From the NCBI GenBank assembly GCA_021234155.1, contig JAJEKV010000073.1:2888001-2952000 (forward strand): 64,000 nucleotides of DNA. The letters are read 5' to 3'. Position 1 is the stretch's first letter; every line of letters starts with the position of its first letter. Below the pieces are notes generated by a model, which saw nothing but the letters and a program-made list of their open reading frames with translations, was not told the DNA's origin and did not search any database. The position numbers and the translations under genes were made by a program. Below, piece by piece: positions 20,310-32,359 of the stretch. This stretch comes from Isoetes taiwanensis (Eukaryota; Streptophyta; Lycopodiopsida; Isoetales; Isoetaceae).

Positions 20310-23300
20310 GTTGATTGATTGACGGTACTTCCAATCTTAGTTTTATCCAGCTAAATTTGATTTCGGATAATACCCCCAGACCCAATATTCTTTGAATTCC
20401 TGGTGGATGGTGCATGTCAAAAAACAGTCATTAGAGCATATAACATCTTGATCAATGTGTGGTTAAAAATAAGGAAATATTTCTATACATTAGACAATAT
20501 AATGTTCAAGACATAACATTATAAAGGCAAGTTCATGGTTAAACATAAGAATTAAGTATCAATATTATAAAACCCAAACCATGGCTATATATAATAAAAT
20601 ATAATATGTGTTAGGGTAAAAATAAGAATCATCTTTTGGCAAACGATAAAATTCAACTATGATAAGGCCAGATTCGAAGTTTTCATAAGCAAGGGATAGA
20701 AATAGACCAATAACAAATAGAAATATGGGAACGGATAAATTTATGGCAGTGATGTCAATCTATGCCTCACAAATCTAGGAAAAATTTAGATGAAGCATTG
20801 AATCATATATTTGGACCATGTATCAATTCATATGTTGGTCTATCTAGATTACAGCTTGAATACGACTAATGGAAGGCTGGCACTGCCAAATTTTTGTAGA
20901 GTATATTCAGTTGAGCCAATGGCATTTTGATCATTTTGGAACTTACCCTTCAATTTATCCGACAACTAAGTCGTTTTTTCTCAATGTTCCTCTGCTTTTA
21001 TTCATATTTGTCAAAAAGCTTGACCTGTATTTTCCCTAAGTGCCAAACTATCCTAAGAAACCTGAATAAATCAATTCTAAGAGCCTAAAAATGGAAGGAT
21101 TCAGTATTAGAACAATGAAACCAACATAAATAGGTACCAACTTTTGGAAATCTAGTTGATTTCTCGGTGATCATTGTGTATCAAATCTTTTTGTGTAATT
21201 TCAAAGAGAAAGAGAAAACCTATAGTTTCTCTGAAGAGAAACGTCATAACCAACATTTATAAAGCTCGGATAGCCTTTCTTCCTCAAACCTACATGAGGC
21301 TGAGCTTTGTTGTTTACTGGACGATTTGGCAAATTTGCAAACAGGGCTAGAGTTTAGCCAATACGCCATCCCAGCTCTATTTTAGGCTGCCGCCGTACTC
21401 CCTTTCGATGCGTGAGCCTCTTCGTTTGTAAATTCTTCATGCAATTGCAAACTTCTGGAAAGGTGAGCGATGACAGAAGTTTTTATTGCAGATTGTTAGC
21501 ATCAATTAGATAACCCTGCTTTCCTCTGAAGTAGAAGAACTCGAAAGCATTGAAACAGGGCTTTACAAAAATTTGATTCAAAACCTCATTTTTGACGGTC
21601 TGTACCCTTTAATTCTACCACTACGGTGTGGCTATGGTCAAATTGACGAGCTCCCATTACTGGGTTCTGTCAATCGAACTATAATGCTAGGAAGGCGAAT
21701 AGGGACTTAAACTATTCAGAGAAACAAAAGCGATGATAAGCTTAGCAGGCTCCAAAGCACAATAAATTTGCAATCTGCCTAAGTTGCTCAGCACTCTATG
21801 GGTTTCTGAAATAAATTTGTAGTACCCCAACAAATTTCTGAGCGCCCTACCAAATTTATGGGCAGACAATGCTTTAATCACAAGCCCATTTACGAAGATC
21901 TCCATACCTCAATCTGCAAATCCGTCCCTCTGAAGTTCCTCATAAATACAAACTCAGAATCCCCTTTTCCTATTGAGCTACGGCTCTGCTGTTAAGACTA
22001 AATCCTTTGCAAATCCGTCCCTCTGAACTTCCTCATGAATGCAGGCTCAAAAACGTTTTGTGAATGCCTCATCCCAGCTCCAAGCAACATGGAGCGAGCC
22101 AAAAACGTCCCCAATTCCTATGTAATCCAGGTATATTTTCGGCTGAGTTTCATTTAAAAGCTTCAATCTAGCTTTTAGTTTGGGGCTAGGATGGTTTTAA
22201 TTTGGGGCTAGGCTGGCTGAAAACTATGAGAAGATCTTCTGCATGTTAACGCTCTGTTGCTTAAAAGCTATCCCTGAATCTCCTAGAGCAATACGGTGAA
22301 TTCAAATCTACGACTAATGCTCTGTATTTTTTGAGTTTTCTGGGCCTGAGGGCTTGGAAACACTTACAAATACTCTGTAAATCCCGGATTTAGGGCCAAT
22401 TGAAATAAGGGCGAGCGTAGGTAAGCTGTATTCAAATCACATATTTGGGCTCCAACAGACTGAGAAAGAAAACAGATGCTCTTGATTTTCCACTCTGTTA
22501 ATGCAAATCCCAGCCGTAATCTGCATATTTTGGCTCTAACAGACTGAGAAAAGAAATACCTGTTCTTGGTTTTCCACTCCCTGCAGTAATGTCTTATACG
22601 CCAGCCTGTAATCTATTGCTCGATTTTCATCCGCTGGTTTTGAATTCAAATCTCGACCTTGTGTTCCCTGGATTGCCCTGGGTATTGCTGAAGCAACTAC
22701 AAATCTAGGTGCAAAAGCTTACCCTTCTTTACCACTGCCCACAGCGGAATTGGGATTGAATATCTCAAGGCCGGATCACAGAATCGATGGCTCGAAAATT
22801 TTCTTTTATCTATTCGCCCTTTGTCCGCCGAATTGCCTGCTTATATGCCCTCTTCAAAAAAAAAAAACAGAGCCTTCATGTTGGGGTTTCGGACCAAATA
22901 TAGGCCCTTTGAACAACGCGATTCTACATCGCCTGCAGTTGTTCTCCAGGGTGAATGTTCCAAGTGCAATCATCAAAGAAACCCAGTCATTTCTTGGCAC
23001 AAAACTGGTGTGGGTTATGGCAGAGCGGCCCCAACAGCCGCAGGGTTGCATTTGTCTGTTAACTTTTGGTGTATGGTCCAACAAATGCACGCAAGAAACC
23101 CCGGACACAGCAAGAACATAAAGCTCTGGCAAGTTTTTAAATATTGGCTAAAATTTTTACGTTTTTTTTTTCATATTCTACTCAATCTCCGGCCATAACT
23201 CTCTGTAAGAGCGTGGAAAACAGATCGAATATGTAAACACCGAAGGAATCCCTCCTTGTTTTTAACCAATTTGCACTCAATCCTCCTTTCATGTTCCATG

Positions 23301-24240
23301 TTTTGATTCTTATACCTTTATAAACAGTAAATTGGCACCGAAATAGGGTGATCCTTTTGATTTCCAATACTCCGTGCCATGTAACAGCCTGTATTGAATT
23401 CATAAAAGGGTTCAGAAGTCTGGTTTGCTCCTGAGGCTCGATTTATGGGGCTGCAGTCAAGGATTTCTAATCCCCAGGCATAAAATTATAGTTTCGACCC
23501 TGTAAATAGATACAGGCTTCTCAAAACGTTCCCTTCAAGATTCACACAGGCCCAATTTAAATAGAGCTCAGCTCTTCATGGGTGGCCCATTAAATCAAAC
23601 GGGTTTCCAGTCAAAGACGTCCAATCTGTAGGCATAGAAGCATAATTCCTAAAGATTTACACAGGTTCAATACATGGGCTCCTCATGTTTTAGGCAATTA
23701 CGCAGAAGCATTTTTCGATCTAGACCTTAAAAAAAGTAAGTAGTGGAACCTAATAAGCTCTGAACACCAGAACTTACCTCAGGGGTTTTTTGCAGAGTCT
23801 ACAGCCTCCGGCTTGACGCAAGTTGCTACAGGAGTTTTGCAACTATCACAGGAAAAGTTTAACAATCTGGCTTGCATAAATCAATTTATGAGCAAGGTGG
23901 CCTACCTAGAGAGTGCGATGGCGATTCTATTTAGGCGGCCGGATAGATGTTGGTTCCGCTTAGCTGAGGCAAGCGAGCACAGGTGAGTAGGCAGGTGAAC
24001 CAGAGCAGGTGTACCATAAGGCCTTTAGTCGGAAATGGGCCGACGGCAACGCACGGCGCACCAAAAACATCGGTAATTCTAATTTGAGGCTGTCGTGTCG
24101 CCGGAAAGTTGGATGTCTATAATTCAAAAAGGCAGCTAGTATAATTTGAGGCTATTGTGCTGCCGGAAAGTTGGATATCTATAATAGCTAGTAACCTTAT
24201 ATATAGAAAGATAAATATACACATCGGCCTTCAATTAAAA
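20310..24240. other. Long non-coding stretch, AT-rich, with decayed internal repeats
   Basis: No credible coding sequence. Short imperfect duplications are visible: GCAAATCCGTCCCTCTGAA at about 21919 and 22013, GACTGAGAAA blocks near 22461 and 22544, and a 62-bp tandem repeat at 24079-24200. A 13-base A run lies at about 22855-22867. Open frames of 120 residues near 22750-23200 on the plus strand lack recognisable motifs and I treat them as chance. The Helitron 5' end should lie somewhere above 20309 but was not located. Confidence 0.5.
24079..24200. repeat. 62-bp tandem repeat, two units
   Basis: The segment TAATTTGAGGCTGTCGTG and the following CGCCGGAAAGTTGGATGTC recur 62 bp later with few changes. 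Confidence 0.8.
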
Positions 24241-24254
24241 AAAAAATTGTTATG

Positions 24255-24710
24255 CAAAACCTAGCTCTAAGACAGTTGCAAGAACCATTTCAATGGCCTA
24301 ACACCTTCCATATGAAACATCAATTTCCTCAAGTAAAAGAATTGGATCACTCTCAGAAGATGCCAAGTCCGCATGTAGAAGGATCAATCACGTGGAGATC
24401 TATATGTTGCATGAATCATGATCCACCAATTAGTATCACTCTGTTGTTTATGGAAGAAAACCTGCTTAACTTGTCTAGGATAAACAAATGGCTCATCCAT
24501 TTCTCTTAAAAATTTAGTAGAACTAACCTCATAAAAACCTGATGGATTTTCTCAAATTGTGCAGCTTCTCCCTCATTAACATGATCTGAACCACTTTACC
24601 TTCAATAAATTGACTTTGAAGGAGCGAAAATCCACTTCAATAATATCTGTTATTTGACCAATATAATTGAGATTACTTTCTAATGTTTGATTGTCTCTAG
24701 CAAAAGCTTG
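24255..24710 (-). pseudogene. CACTA (En/Spm) transposon fragment, DUF4216 region
   Basis: The reverse complement reads ARDNQTLESNLNYIGQITDI, followed by IEVDF, then KVNLLKVKWF. After a frame change it gives STKFLREMDEPFVYPRQVK, then QVFF and NWWIMIHATYRSPRD. This matches the DUF4216 domain C-terminal to the tnp2-type transposase of plant CACTA elements ('YYGvl..IiEldY...vvlFkC.W...PFila.qa.qVFYv.d....nW.vV'). It is short, with several frame shifts. No CACTA termini were seen, so it is an isolated relic. Confidence 0.65.
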
Positions 24711-24959
24711 ATTTTTTTGCTCAAAGCATGTTGCAGCAGATGATTGTTAAACCATGGGAAAGAAAGGGGATAGTCGGTGTTGGGAAGACTCTGATCGGTT
24801 TAGTAGATTCTTCCATATATTTCCTAAAAGGAAGTAGATTGCGGCGGGTGCCTTTGATTGTGTCACAAGTTTTCTGGACTCTCTTTGGCAAAATAATAGA
24901 TATTGATGGCATTCTATGCTTACTCTTACTCATCAAAGCAAGATAGAGTAAAGACTAAG

Positions 24960-25857
24960 CTCTAATGTTTGTCTGATTCCTGCCCATGTTTTTGTAATAA
25001 CTTACATGAATTACCAAGATGTGGTACGTAATATGAAGGCTGAAGTGACAGTTGTGGGATGTCACATAACATTGTAACATTGGAAACTATAATAAAAGTT
25101 GGAATCATTGGCATTAATATACTCCACTCTCAAAATTGTGCATATGAAGTCTTTGATTTCAATATTTAATTTAGAAAGGTTGTGATAGTATCAAAAAGTT
25201 TCGGGACAAGCTATCTTCTACGGAAAACTAGACCTCGTGGGACTTATGACACGCACTTGAGAAGAGGTCGGCATCTAGATTTTTAGGCATTTGGTTGCCT
25301 ATGTTGCCAACGTTATACATATTTTACTTTGCCAGAATTCATCTGAAACTACCTCGACAGTAAAATGACAGTTATCAACTTAGCACTGTGAAGCAACAGG
25401 ATGCTAAATTAGTCTTTTGCACTGTAGAAGTTGCAAAATGTTAAGTTAAAAGGAGCCATTCCAACATGTTTTGTTAAGCTCAAATGGGGAAGCCCATTGC
25501 CAGATCTGTATTATGCCAATACATGCCTTTCATATATGCATGTTTATGATATGCTATATTTGTTGACCAAATTAACTTTGAGTGCTTGATTTATTTGCTA
25601 GTTTTTTAAAATGCTAAAAGCACAATATAAACTGATCATCTTATATGTCTTCTGAGTACTATATGCACTATACTCTGGTACTGCCACAGAGGTTCCATTA
25701 TATGATCAAAGATGGCATCGCTTCATCTACTTTAGCTGGTAATAATTCTTTCATGGCTGAAAAGAAAACATTTTAGCATGGTTAAAAATATTCATGATTA
25801 GACAAGGAAAGCACATTGTTTAGTTGGTAGAGCCAATTATCTGTATAGTTCTAAGGT
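24960..25857. other. Non-coding stretch
   Basis: AT-rich sequence without recognisable genes, repeats or element ends. Confidence 0.5.
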
Positions 25858-26945
25858 GTGGGGGGAATGCCATTAGTGCTCGTGTATGGAACCAGTGCAA
25901 AATTCCGTTCCCACTTACAGCCTAAGAGTGAAAGCTATGGTGCCATATGCTATTCTTTACAAGGGTCAGGTTTCAAGCCTCTTCAACATTCTGCCATGAA
26001 GCACCATATACCCTATATAAAAAAGGCGCACCACATGGAAGATAATAGATATCCTCCTCTAGCACTTGCCATGCCTGAATCTTGTCAACATTTGAAAAGG
26101 AGTTGGAGAGAGTATTGTGATGATAGTTTGCCTAATGGCCCGTGCAGTAGCAACAATGCATGATGTTTATAAGTGATGGTCGTTTTTCTCAAAAGATATG
26201 GGACGCAGTTACTTTGGCCCAAGTGAAAACTGGTCATTATCATGCACACATAAATCCCACCTTAGCACCAGGGCCCCAAGCTTATTTGCTTGCTTCATTG
26301 TCCAGGAACAAGCTTGTAGCTATTGCATCAATTCGCTGGGGTCCCACAGGCTACGGATTGAGACAGGTAGATGGGAGCGGCCGCAATTGCCGCGAGAAGC
26401 GAGACTATGTGCCTGTTGCTAGTTACAGGTTATTGAAGATGAAAGCCATACTCTTCTGAGTTGCCCTGCTTTTGAGATAGTCCAGAATCATTTTTTGACC
26501 TTAGCATTCCATTCCACGCTTCCACAACTTCTCAGAGCACCATCTGTGCATGACTTGGCATTATACATACTTGAGGTTCTAGATAAATGTCTGCAATTAC
26601 TGAGCCCTCAGTAGTCATTATCTCCGTTTGTCTAGTATCATCATTACTGCAAAGGTTTTTCCCTTGAAAACCTTTCGAGGCAGGGGTTTTTTAATCCTAG
26701 TAGTAATGATTGTACTAGCCCATTGTATGGGTCCCATGACCTATTGGTCTCCGTGGACGTTAAAAAAACTATTCTATCCCACTATAGCACATAGGTCACA
26801 AGCTTATTTGCGCATTTCATTGTCCATAAGAAGCTTGTAACTATTGCATCAAATTGTACAAGATCTTACCAACTATGGGGATGGTCTAATTACCACGAGA
26901 GGCTACGTGATATGTTGCCAACTATAGGTCGTTATGGTGTCAACT
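25858..26945 (+). mobile_element. LINE-B copy 1, 5'-truncated and decayed
   Basis: Matches the LINE at 42345-44100. HYHAHINPTLA aligns with HYKEHINPVLA (43485-43520 there), and VIEDESHTLLSCPAFE (26430-26475) aligns with AIEDESHTFQSCPTFA. The 3' ends share a stem-loop followed by GGGGTTTTTTAATCC, GTAGTAAT and GGTCTCCGTGGACG (26651-26763 versus 43967-44075). A second short piece of the same coding region follows at about 26800-26945 (TTATTTGCGCATTTCATTGTCC...), so the copy ends in a partial duplication. Confidence 0.7.
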
Positions 26946-27713
26946 ATTCTATGTTTCCTCATGTTATTAGTTTTTTGAGTTTGATCCTTTGTTCCTTTTG
27001 ATTCGTTTGACTAAAGTGATGCTTTTCGGTCAGATGATTTAGAGATTAACAAATACCACAGATTATTGGGGGAAAAGTACCTGTAATAGCATGAGAACCA
27101 TGGTGTTTGTGGTTGGGGAATAGACTTATGGGCGGAACTAGATCCTTTCGAGTAAGAATACATGCACTTAACATAACCATTATTAGTGCTACTTTAGATC
27201 TAGATGGTCTTTTTGATAGCTTTGTTGCACACAAGGATGCCTTTCCCATGTACCTAATCAATTCTCAACATTCTTCCTTCTTTGATAACATCCTCAATTT
27301 GGTTCATTCTTTGTATGTTCTCAGTAGCTGGATTTCTTTGAAGATGTTCCAGTTCATTCTTTATGACATCTACAGAGTCTTGCAGTCTTGTGGCTTGTTT
27401 TAGTTCTGTCATGTTTTCTGTTTGAAGCCCCAATCCAACAACACATAAACCCCTATACAAAACTTCTCTTTAGCTACATTTGACCCTTACAAATGTGCAG
27501 AAATGCCATTTGATGGCTTTGGTAAAAAAAGATATGCCTACTGGTGGGAAATCAAGAGGGAATGATTATGAAAATAAATGGCCTAATTGGAAAAGGCCAT
27601 ATTGCAGATGTCCACATCCACAGAATACTTGCACTTCAAAGGGAGTACTATGGTTTGACCAAATTCTATGGTACATGATGAACCATTTATAACTATTTTT
27701 TAAAGGAGATTCC
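26946..27713. other. Weakly coding-like stretch
   Basis: Short frames on both strands, for example minus 27460-27254 with a coiled-coil-like SVDVIKNELEHLQRN, and plus 27480-27692. None is recognised. It may belong to the following Gag-like element. Confidence 0.25.
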
Positions 27714-28273
27714 ATGGTTTCTAGATGGAGTAAGTTTATAATCTGGACCTCAAACCCTGGTATTGAGGCCTTGATCCAACAATGCTTGATTTTCCATTTT
27801 ATTAGAAAATCTATGATGGAGGGACTCCTTCAATATGAGGCTAAGTTATTTGGAGACCATAATGAAAATGGGCTGAGATATATTGAACGGTTGATTAAAC
27901 CGCCTAAATTCTCAGATTATAATACCCCTATGTTTAAAAGACCAAGAGAAATAGAATAGGCCCCTGGAGCACCTGACAGAAGGAATAGGGGAAGAGGGAG
28001 AGGTGAAAATAGAAATGCTTTCAATGGTGGTGGTAATAGAGGAAGGGGAAGATTTGAGAACACATTTAGAATCATATGGCAAGAGGAGGTAGACATCCAT
28101 TTGGAAGAGGAAGGGGAAGGCCAAATGAAGGAAGAAATGGAAGAGCATGGGCTGCTACCTCTTCAGAAAGTGTTCAAATGGTTGGAAATACCCCTATGAC
28201 TGGGGATCAGCAGCAAAACCAGGCATATTCTCCTTTGAGACCTAATAATTTGAGCTACACTTGGGGGAATTAG
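27714..28273 (+). pseudogene. RGG-rich, Gag-like coding region
   Basis: A frame ending KFSDYNTPMFKRPREIE at 27959 continues after a stop as a Gly-Arg-rich tract (RRNRGRGRGENRNAFNGGGN). After a frame change near 28070 it becomes MARGGRHPFGRGRGRPNEGR and ends TPMTGDQQQNQAYSPLRPNN to 28273. RGG boxes of this kind bind RNA and occur in retroelement Gag proteins and host RNA-binding proteins. The stop and frame shift suggest a relic. The element type is not established. Confidence 0.4.
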
Positions 28274-28506
28274 AGAAAATATGTTGTTATGTTTTCTGTT
28301 TGCAAGGAAGAAGTTTTTCCTCTATTTATAATAGAGGTTTTTTGTACTTCTTGCAAAGAATAAAGTGTTTTCTCTATTTATAATAGAAGGTTTTTGCTTC
28401 ATGCAGGAAATACAAGTTGTTTCTAAATCTCTAATGTTCTCTATGGGAAGATTTAAAGTTATAACTGATAAAACTAGTGATACCTCTTACATACACTTAT
28501 TGTATG

Positions 28507-28815
28507 CAGTGATGACTTTATCATCCTCTAGTTGCTTCTAAACTATAGAAATGGTGGCGATTGTTTCCTATTTTTCCAACATTTTTATAGAAATGAATTT
28601 AGTAGAATTGGTGTTTTACCATAAAATTGAGGTTTTTACTGTAAAATGTCCATTAATTTGGCGAATTTACTATAATTGGGATGCAATATTATCAAATTTT
28701 GGCGATTTTATGAAGTTCTTTAGCGTACGCATCCTAGTAAACCATCGAACCTAGATTTAAAAAAATGGTAAAATATAGCAACTTTACGAAGTTTCATACC
28801 TTAAAGTCATCACTG
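28507..28815. mobile_element. hAT-type MITE, 309 bp, 8-bp target duplication
   Basis: Terminal inverted repeats CAGTGATGACTTTA / TAAAGTCATCACTG, flanked on both sides by ATTGTATG (28499-28506 and 28816-28823). CA(G)-type ends with an 8-bp duplication are characteristic of hAT. No coding capacity. Removing it rejoins sequence that ends in a splice-acceptor-like GTATGTTAACAG before the next ORF. Confidence 0.92.
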
Positions 28816-28834
28816 ATTGTATGTTAACAGGATC

Positions 28835-29308
28835 ATGGAACTAGTCAATGTGAAAAAATTGTTTATCACTTGTTGCCTAGATGGCCTTGGTATTGAGGAT
28901 CCCAATATTTTAGATGAAATTATGTATGGATGGAAATATCTTCCAAGTATTAAATCCTCTTGGTATAAACCAAAAGATACGTTTTGTAATTTCTCATGCT
29001 TGAGCAATTTGAGTTGCCATTGTGAAAATATAAGGTGGTTTGAACCCTTCCTTGATATTGGGGATGATGGAACTAAACATGTTACAACACTCTCCATAGA
29101 CATATGTCACTATACAAGGGATGAAATAAAATACGGGTTAAATCATATCCACCTTGAAAAACCTAATATGGGATTGGTTATTTTGGAAATACTTAAAGCA
29201 TGGGAGCAAACCATTCAATTATTAGAAAGAAAATTTGGTGAGTTTCATACCTCTAGGATTGAGTATACTAAAACATTTATTAAGGGGAAGATTAAACATT
29301 CCCTCTAA
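28835..29308 (+). CDS. Unassigned ORF, possible retroelement or host gene fragment
   Basis: Begins after an acceptor-like TTAACAG at 28830. The translation has KLFITCCLDGLGIEDPNILD, a Cys/His stretch (CNFSCLSNLSCHC), then FLDIGDDGTKHVTTLSIDI and KYGLNHIHLEKP, ending IKHSL. The 'HV.T.dl.....GLNHIPL' pattern reminds me of a segment upstream of reverse transcriptase in some eukaryotic retroelements, but I cannot name the family. The preceding RGG-rich region and this ORF may be parts of one element split by the hAT MITE. Confidence 0.4.
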   Translation: MELVNVKKLFITCCLDGLGIEDPNILDEIMYGWKYLPSIKSSWYKPKDTFCNFSCLSNLSCHCENIRWFEPFLDIGDDGTKHVTTLSIDICHYTRDEIKYGLNHIHLEKPNMGLVILEILKAWEQTIQLLERKFGEFHTSRIEYTKTFIKGKIKHSL

Positions 29309-29496
29309 GCAAATATAGTATATTGTCTCGTCGTTTAGACAAGAGGGGGAGAGAAGCTTTCTAGAAAATTTGGATGCTTGGTTAAGATAACAATGCAAAA
29401 GCTATGGAGCGTGAGACATTGGGTCTCGGAAGTTGGGTTCTTGGAGGCGGGAGTTGGGCGCTAGGGTTGAGAGCCAAGTGAGGTAAGGTAACAGAA

Positions 29497-32359
29497 ATGG
29501 GACAGATACAGGGACAGGGTTGTGGGGCTGGGCCACAGGGCCATGGCCATGATGTAAAAGAACAACTAGGGGTCAATTGGGTCAGTGATGGGGCTGGAAA
29601 GGGGAAGGAAGTACGACAGAAGGCAGATTTGGCAGATGAATGGATTTCATTTTTTAAGGGGTTAGCAAAACCTATGCAGATAGAAATGATTGGGCTTATC
29701 AGAGCCATATCCAAAGGGAAGGAAAGTGAAAGGGATTGTTCCAACCGGGAGTGCAAGCAGAGTTTCTTCACGGTTGGCGATTGGCTGGTTCCGATGGCAA
29801 GCAGTTCGAGAGCTGGAGAGAGAGAACTCGGAGTGAAGACAAGACTCCAAAATGGTATGTCGCAGGTCAGGATGCAGTCGCAGGTGGTCCAACCTATTCT
29901 GGATCAAATCAACCGAGATCAAAGGAAGCTACTGAAACAAGGAGAAGATAAGATCAAACCAGAATTCAAAGGTATTCCTGTTTTGACCCATTCTTTCATC
30001 CCTTCTAGGTTGAATGATTTGGAAAACAAAGCCCTGATTGGATGTATAAGACACGAAGGAGTCAAACTGGCCCACCTCAAAGACGAACTCCTTAAGCTGG
30101 ATAAACATGTGGAGATCAGGGGAATGTATTGGCTTGAATTCCCTTTTTTCGTGGTCGAATGGGGTACTACAAGGGCAGTTAACTACCTGCTGAAACAAGG
30201 CACCATTTACAGAGCCAATACTCAACTGTATTTTCAAAAGTAGAATCCTAAATTCGATCCTCAAAATCTTGAACAGCTCTATCACCCTGCCTCAGCCTCA
30301 GTACAAGGGCTCAACCCGATGTACTGGCCAGGGTAATAAAGAGTGGCTAAAGTTCGCCAAATGGCGATTTTTTAGACCTTTAGTCAAATTTCATGGCTAA
30401 AGTTTATAACGGCAATTTTTTTAGAAAAAGCATAATTTAGCCACTCCAAAAGGGGGTAAATCCTGAATGCTTAGAGTTTAGCCAAGATTGTTTGCTGCAT
30501 GGTGTACTGATTCGCCTTCTCTAAAGTTGATTAGGAGAACCCTGATCAATTCAAATAGCCATGCCAATTCTTCTTTCGTTTAGGAATTGCCATTAGCTAC
30601 CTCAATCATATTTTGAATTTGTATCTATAAGTTGTTTAGGTTAAATGCTATGGAGAATGTTACATGATATGCATTTTAAGCTTTAAATAGTAGTGCTCTC
30701 TTCTTGCAATTGTTGACCCTAAAGGGCTTTATCACCAAATTCACCATTTGGATGCATTTGACCCCAATGTAAACATGCATGTTCCTTCAAACGATATTGT
30801 TTGTTCCTTATGAAAAGTTGTACTTTGAACAACTTTGTTATTGTTTTGTAAAAGAAGCATATTGAATCAATGTCATTCATGTACTAATCAGTGCTCAAAG
30901 TTTGAAGTTAAATAGTTGCACTTTAGCTGGGGACCAAGAAAAATTCGCCAACATCAGAATTTCATGTCATATAAATTTTACATTTTAGCCAAGTGGGAAG
31001 ATAATTAAAGGACTTTATTTTATCAAATTTCGCCAAGAAAAAAATCTAAGAACTTTTGTTTTTCATAGGTTTAGCCAACCTTAATTTGAATAGAAAAACA
31101 TTTAGGGCCGTTAAAATTTACCCTGGTACTGGCATGAGGACCTTTTTAAAAAACTATTCGAGGGGATAGGACAATACATTGCTTGTGAGACGATTGCTGA
31201 GAGAGCCCCAAAGGTGTGGGTACAGTTGGATATTCTGAAACCCATCCCGAACTCCATAGAGTATAAGGATTATTATGGAAACACTAAGAACCTTCATTTG
31301 AACTGGTATGGTCTTCCCCTTCCATGCAATATTTGTGGGCTAAGACTACACGGTGGAGGGGTTTGTAAGGGTAAATAGATGAAGAACTCTACCCCTCTTG
31401 AACGTAAGGAAGTTTTACCAAGAAACAGGGTAGGAGAGGAGACATTCAAACCCACTAATCCATGGACCCCAGTCAAAAAGAAAAATGTCAATGGGAGAGC
31501 CAGGAAAAAAGCTAGAAAACAGAAGGCCAAAGCCCTACAGACAAAAAAGGAAGAGGCCATTAAAAACAAACACAAAGAGAGAATGGAATGGAGGAAAAAA
31601 TCCCAAGAGCTAAAAATCGCCAACCAATTCAAAGTGCTTGTAAGTCCTTCTAGCCAGGAAGTGGAAATCCCTGTAAGCCCAGCAGGCCAAGTGCAGATTC
31701 AATCCCAGATACTTGTAACCCCACAAGGCCAGGGAATTGAGGATCAGCAGCTCCTTGAGAGACCTATAAGCCCTTGTGGCCAAGGAATGGAAAAGAATCC
31801 AAAAAAGGGGAAGGGGAGTCCACAAGGCCAGGGAATCGAGGAGCAGCTGCTCCTTGAGAGACCTTTAAGCCCTTGTGGCCAAGGTATGGGGAAGAATCGT
31901 GGAAAGGAGAAGGGGATTGTCAGTCCCCCAAATCGAAGGAAAATCTCAGAGATTCCAGAAGAATCCCCAGGAGTGGTAGTTCTAAGGGGTGAAGCATCTA
32001 AACTGAATGAGCAATTGAAGCAAACTAAAGAACCTGAACTCTATGATGCTTTGATGGAGATTATTGAGAATAATACTGATGATTTTTCCACTCCAAGTGC
32101 CAAAACTGAGACAGGGGAGGGGGAATATAAATTCTTCACCAAATCCCCAATGGAAGTAAATGCTGAGTTGGAAGACACCTCGGACACAGTGGTACTTGAG
32201 ACCCCATTAGAAGACCAGGTCAACCAAGTTGACTTACAGACCAAAGGGGATATCTTTTTCACCCCCCTAAACAAAATTAGGGGCAAGAGAGTTACTTTCT
32301 CTGACAATAGTCATGCCCTGAATCTTAGAATCAAGGAAAGGATTAAGTATCCTGCATGA
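29497..32359 (+). pseudogene. LINE-2 ORF1 (DUF4283 plus zinc knuckle), interrupted by a hAT element
   Basis: Starts MGQIQGQGCGAGPQGHG. The DUF4283-like core has IGCIRHEGVKLAHLKD and MYWLEFPFFVVEW, then QLYFQK, where an in-frame TAG (30241-30243) replaces a likely Trp codon before NPKFDPQN. The hAT-like element (30329-31125) splits NPMYW from HEDLFKKLFEGIGQYIA. Then follows a CCHC knuckle (CNICGLRLHGGGVC, C-x2-C-x4-H-x4-C) and a second TAG at 31376. The C-terminal Lys-rich tail carries repeats of SPxGQGxE and LLERPxSPCGQGM (about 31720-31890). The frame is otherwise continuous, so two nonsense changes and one insertion are the only lesions. The stop overlaps the ORF2 start (ATGA, 32356-32359). 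Confidence 0.8.
30329..31125. mobile_element. Non-autonomous hAT-like element, 797 bp
   Basis: Ends CAGGGTAA / TTACCCTG with 8-bp duplication GTACTGGC (30321-30328 and 31126-31133). Excision with one site copy restores the LINE-2 ORF1 frame as NPMYWHEDLFKKLF. The interior is AT-rich and non-coding. Confidence 0.93.

Noticed and set aside
22750-23200. Overlapping 120-residue plus-strand ORFs
   Set aside because: No motif, two frames equally open, and an interrupting 13-A run; treated as chance.
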